Position numbers and translations under genes: made by a program. Positions 61,174 through 64,000 of a stretch of DNA of 64,000 nt are shown here, piece after piece; the first letter of the stretch is position 1, and each line of letters opens with the position of its first letter. The stretch is from positions 930,001-994,000 of the forward strand of contig JBPOFM010000001.1 in assembly GCA_051252455.1 (NCBI GenBank), in the 5' to 3' direction. Source of the stretch: JBPOFM01 sp051252455 (GTDB taxonomy: Bacteria; Bacteroidota; Bacteroidia; Flavobacteriales; Flavobacteriaceae). The notes under the pieces were generated by a model, which worked only from the letters and a program-made list of their open reading frames with translations, did no database searches and was not told the DNA's origin.

Positions 61174-61932
61174 ATGAAAAAATATATTCTCATACTACTT
61201 TTGATGCCATTGATGTCTTGTGCAAAAGGCGGAAATTCACTTCCAGAATTTACCTACAGTTCCAATTCAGAAATTAGGGATGATGCAACACTAATAGAAC
61301 ACCAAGAATGGAATACCTTATTACAAAAACATGTCTCAAAGACTGGGGAAGTTGATTATATAGGGTTTAAAAATGATATGCCAGCACTACAATCTTATTT
61401 AGATATTCTGGCCAAAAACCTTCCTAAAAAAACAGATACAAAAAATGCAACATTGGCGTATTGGATTAATGCTTACAATGTATTTACCGTGAAATTAATT
61501 TTAGATAATTACCCTCTTAAAAGCATCAAGGACATAAAAAACCCTTGGGGTCAAAAATTCATTATATTAGAGAATAGGGCTTACAGTTTGGAGGAAATTG
61601 AACATGAGATTTTAAGAAAAATGGACGAGCCAAGAATTCATTTTGCCATTAATTGTGCGTCCTACTCGTGTCCTAATTTGTTGAATGAGGCTTTTGTTGA
61701 ATCTAAAATTGAAAAGCAGTTAGAACATACGGCAACGTCGTTTATTAATGATAAAACCAAAAATGGCATCACAAAAGACAACATTGAAATTTCAAAAATA
61801 TTTGATTGGTTTTCTGGTGATTTTAAAAACAATGGTAGCCTAATAGACTTTTTGAACAGATACTCCACTGTGAAAATCGATGCAAATGCCAAAGTGAAAT
61901 TCAAAAATTATAACTGGGACTTAAATAGATGA
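61174..61932 (+). CDS. DUF547 lipoprotein
   Basis: A 252-aa lipoprotein (lipobox LMSC, mature Cys16) with the DUF547 domain. ATLAYWINAYNVFTVKLILD, SIKDIKNPWGQKF and FAINCASYSCPNL are its hallmarks. DUF547 resembles a cysteine-peptidase/transglutaminase-like fold, and the conserved Asn-Cys-Ala-Ser-x-Ser-Cys segment is intact. It comes 29 bases before the sigma-factor gene, so it probably shares its mRNA and may act in the same envelope response. Confidence 0.88.
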   Translation: MKKYILILLLMPLMSCAKGGNSLPEFTYSSNSEIRDDATLIEHQEWNTLLQKHVSKTGEVDYIGFKNDMPALQSYLDILAKNLPKKTDTKNATLAYWINAYNVFTVKLILDNYPLKSIKDIKNPWGQKFIILENRAYSLEEIEHEILRKMDEPRIHFAINCASYSCPNLLNEAFVESKIEKQLEHTATSFINDKTKNGITKDNIEISKIFDWFSGDFKNNGSLIDFLNRYSTVKIDANAKVKFKNYNWDLNR

Positions 61933-61961
61933 TTTTTTCTTAAATTGCAGAAAAGATTTTC

Positions 61962-62546
61962 ATGGAAACCAACAGAATAATAGATTCTAAAACAACTGTT
62001 GAGGTTTGGGTCCACGAATATAACGATGCTCTTTTTTCTTGGGCTTTTTATAAAACGTCTTCCAGAGAAACTGCTGAAGATTTGGTTCAGGATACATTTC
62101 TTGCTGCTTATCATAAATTTGATTCTTTTAAAGGGAATAGTCAACCTAAAACTTGGTTGTTTTCAATTTTGAATAATAAAGTGATTGATTATTATAGATT
62201 AAGTGCAAAAACCACCAAAAAAACCATCAGTATGTCTGAAGATAAAGGTTATGAGATTACTGAAGGTTTTTTTGATGCAAATGAAAACTGGAAAAACAGG
62301 TCTATAAACCCAATTTGGAAACAAAACGAAGAATTGTTGGACAATCCAGAATTTAATAGTGTGTTGCAAAATTGTATGAACAATTTGCCTGAAAATTGGA
62401 ATTTTGCGATTACCTCAAAATATCTAACAGATAGGAAAGCAGATGAGATTTGTCAGGATTTGAATATTACTGTGTCCAATTATTGGCAGATAGTGCATAG
62501 AGCTAAACTCTTTTTAAAAAACTGTTTAGAACTGAAATGGGTATAA
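61962..62546 (+). CDS. Sigma-70 family (ECF-type) sigma factor
   Basis: A 194-aa sigma factor. Region 2 reads TAEDLVQDTFLAAYHKFDSF with GNSQPKTWLFSILNNKVIDY, and region 4 LTDRKADEICQDLNITVSNY. An insert of about 45 residues lies between the regions, longer than usual. It sits between the DUF547 gene and a small zinc-binding anti-sigma candidate (23 bases downstream), a standard arrangement for regulated ECF factors. Confidence 0.9.
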   Translation: METNRIIDSKTTVEVWVHEYNDALFSWAFYKTSSRETAEDLVQDTFLAAYHKFDSFKGNSQPKTWLFSILNNKVIDYYRLSAKTTKKTISMSEDKGYEITEGFFDANENWKNRSINPIWKQNEELLDNPEFNSVLQNCMNNLPENWNFAITSKYLTDRKADEICQDLNITVSNYWQIVHRAKLFLKNCLELKWV

Positions 62547-62569
62547 ATTGCTTTTAAAAAAATTAAAAA

Positions 62570-62842
62570 ATGTTCTTAAAAAGAATCATGGATGCAATGG
62601 TGAATTCGTGTAAAAAAACCACCGAATTGATTGATAAACAGTTTCTCAAGCCATTAACTGCGAAAGAGAAAATACAGTTATCTTTTCATACGTCTATGTG
62701 TAAAACATGTAAAGCATATGAGAATCAATCTAGATTTTTAGATAAGGCCATCTCTAAACTGCTTCATGGGATATCTAAAATCAATACAGTTTCGTCTGAA
62801 GAAAGAAAACGAAAAATTATTGAGAAAATTAATGAGGCATAA
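62570..62842 (+). CDS. Zinc-finger anti-sigma candidate, 90 aa
   Basis: A small cytosolic protein with Cys14, His40, Cys44 and Cys47 (SCKKTTEL, then FHTSMCKTCKAY): the H-x3-C-x2-C zinc anti-sigma pattern. No transmembrane helix follows, so it would be a soluble ZAS regulator like ChrR or RsrA rather than a membrane anti-sigma. It should control the sigma factor 23 bases upstream. Zinc ejection or thiol oxidation is a plausible trigger by analogy with RsrA. Confidence 0.8.
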   Translation: MFLKRIMDAMVNSCKKTTELIDKQFLKPLTAKEKIQLSFHTSMCKTCKAYENQSRFLDKAISKLLHGISKINTVSSEERKRKIIEKINEA

Positions 62843-62860
62843 ACGAATACTTGAAGAAGA

Positions 62861-62898
62861 AAAAAAACCATAGCCTTATTGAAGCTATGGTTTTTTTT
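62861..62898 (+). terminator. Terminator of the DUF547-sigma-ZAS operon
   Basis: A perfect 14-bp stem (AAAAAAACCATAGC 62861-62874, GCTATGGTTTTTTT 62884-62897), a 9-base loop and a final T run, 18 bases after the last stop codon. Confidence 0.93.
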
Positions 62899-62987
62899 GA
62901 AATTATTGGTTTGAAGTTCTTGATTGAAAACACCAACAATAGGGAAGGTGAAAATAATCGCCCTAATGCTTCGATTCTAAAAAATAA

Positions 62988-63683
62988 CTACATTTTAGAA
63001 TTTTTCTTGATTGCTGCCATTACTTCTTCTTTGGTTAATCCAGTAGTATTGACATCTGGATCTGCAGCTTTTTCAGTTTCTGGTTGAAATTGCAACTTTT
63101 GCATATAATCAGGATTTTTTCCCGACATCTTTTCTTTAATGATGTCCGCATAGGCAGTACGTGCCTCCTCAACATTCTTCTTACCGGTAATGATATCGTG
63201 GGCAAGATTCAATGCTAAAAAATTGTTCGCTTCAAGATCACATCGCGCACTTAAAAATCCTTGTGTACGGTCATAAGTAACACTGCCATCAAATTCTCCT
63301 AACTCTGACATTTTTTCTACTGGAACTTTATAGTAAATAGTCATTTGCAACATATCGGTATGCGCTACTGGAAATACATGAGGCGTTTCCTTTTTAGATA
63401 TACGAATGATTTCCCAAATTCCTGCATTGCGCCAAACCATTTCATTTTCAGATGAAGCCGTTGGTTCGCCATAAGATTTTTTGGTTGCTTCAACCGCTTT
63501 CTGTGATGCCATCGGCCAATCTTTAATCATACCCTTTTTTTGATCATGATCCATTTTGGTTTTGTCATGTTTTATGTCTTTCATCTCTTTTGACATGTCA
63601 TCTTTTTTCTCTGTCTCTTGGGAATTCATAGTACTAATTCCCAACAGGCAACAAATTGCTACCATTGTTATTGAATTTTTCAT
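62988..63683 (-). CDS. Exported Met/His/Lys-rich protein, 231 aa
   Basis: A signal peptide (MKNSITMVAICCLLGIS) is followed by a charged stretch rich in Asp, Lys, Met and His (MKDIKHDKTKMDHDQKKGM), which may bind metal. The remaining domain (WPMASQKAVEATKKSYGEP, VFPVAHTDMLQMTIYYKVP, TYDRTQGFLSARCDLEANNF) is conserved-looking but I do not recognise it. From memory similar proteins recur in flavobacteria as hypothetical genes. It is convergent with the sigma-factor operon. Confidence 0.75.
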   Translation of the reverse strand: MKNSITMVAICCLLGISTMNSQETEKKDDMSKEMKDIKHDKTKMDHDQKKGMIKDWPMASQKAVEATKKSYGEPTASSENEMVWRNAGIWEIIRISKKETPHVFPVAHTDMLQMTIYYKVPVEKMSELGEFDGSVTYDRTQGFLSARCDLEANNFLALNLAHDIITGKKNVEEARTAYADIIKEKMSGKNPDYMQKLQFQPETEKAADPDVNTTGLTKEEVMAAIKKNSKM

Positions 63684-64000
63684 TGTGTTTGATTTAAATT
63701 ATTAAGTATTCTATAAAGTTAGCGAGAACCCAATTCCGTGTTGCGCTTGATGCATTAAAGTTTTACCCCATTTACATTTTCAAAATCAATAGAATAACAC
63801 ATTTAATTGTAGTGGTTTAAATTAAAAAAATCCCGCGTTAATTTTACTGCATTACTTATTAATCATTGCGCTACCGGTGGGCTCTAACTTAATTAAGAAT
63901 GTGGTTCGTACATCTTAAATAAATTTGTTTATAAACACCACCCAAGTAATTCCTTTTGCACGGCGTCGCCTAGTGCGTTTTTATTCCGTTATCATGAAGT
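63684..64000. other. Right-end region without recognised features
   Basis: About 317 bases with no open frame, tRNA or hairpin that I can support. The last 60 bases are slightly more GC-rich and might be the edge of a gene outside the window. Confidence 0.4.

Overview
The window is chromosomal DNA of a low-GC member of the Bacteroidota, most likely a marine-type Flavobacteriaceae. The evidence is the set of Bacteroidota gene types: type IX secretion C-terminal sorting domains on two metalloproteases, an OlsF-type bifunctional ornithine-lipid acyltransferase, a CTC-type L25, and an HTTM protein overlapping ribF. The best promoters also fit the flavobacterial TTG / TANNTTTG pattern, the clearest lying in front of tRNA-Leu. 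Genus cannot be fixed from the sequence alone.

Layout. 1-3033: end of an RND efflux operon (pump, outer-membrane factor, TetR regulator). 3040-38854: ordinary core chromosome. It holds an S9 peptidase, gpsA, kbp-like BON-LysM, a TlpA-like thioredoxin, mfd, a TerB-like protein, fbp, GNAT, aspartate kinase, olsF, small VOC/DUF1801 genes, a D-2-hydroxyacid dehydrogenase, mgtE, rsmA, a TPR protein, serS, HTTM-ribF, two large secreted metalloproteases, and the pth-rplY-prs cluster. Strong hairpin terminators separate many units. An unannotated short transcript with a possible 22-residue hydrophobic peptide lies between serS and the TPR gene.

39009-50229: an intact tRNA-Leu(CAA) followed by an 11.2-kb integrated element bounded by a perfect 20-bp direct repeat of the tRNA 3' end (39071-39090 and 50210-50229). 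Read from the right end on the minus strand it carries a tyrosine integrase, a coupled unknown 438-aa protein, an AlpA/excisionase-like HTH, an unknown helical protein, a RepA-like AAA ATPase, a diverged paralogue of that helical protein, an unknown C-terminally anchored protein, a Panacea-type antitoxin with its partner, a small membrane protein, a transposase-type zinc ribbon lacking the DDE domain, and a P63C-domain protein. The element has iteron-like GGTTTAA repeats beside the ATPase gene, a family of TGTGGTG inverted repeats around the anchored-protein gene, paired CCGAAA repeats near both ends, and its own replacement terminator for tRNA-Leu. No relaxase, conjugation, capsid or CRISPR gene is present.

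50557-63683: an accessory, redox-flavoured region. It holds an alpha/beta hydrolase, a TIGR04283-type glycosyltransferase overlapping a mercuric-reductase-like flavoprotein, a flavodoxin-like reductase, an EgtD-like histidine methyltransferase, a small membrane protein, a PoxB-like enzyme, DoxX, a CPA1 antiporter remnant, an unusual Grx-Grx-thioredoxin reductase fusion, a Crp/Fnr regulator, and a DUF547 lipoprotein / sigma factor / zinc anti-sigma operon. The last gene is a Met/His-rich exported protein. The most unusual content is the tRNA-Leu element (its replication-like module, TA pair and zinc-ribbon/P63C pair) and the triple-domain thioredoxin reductase.
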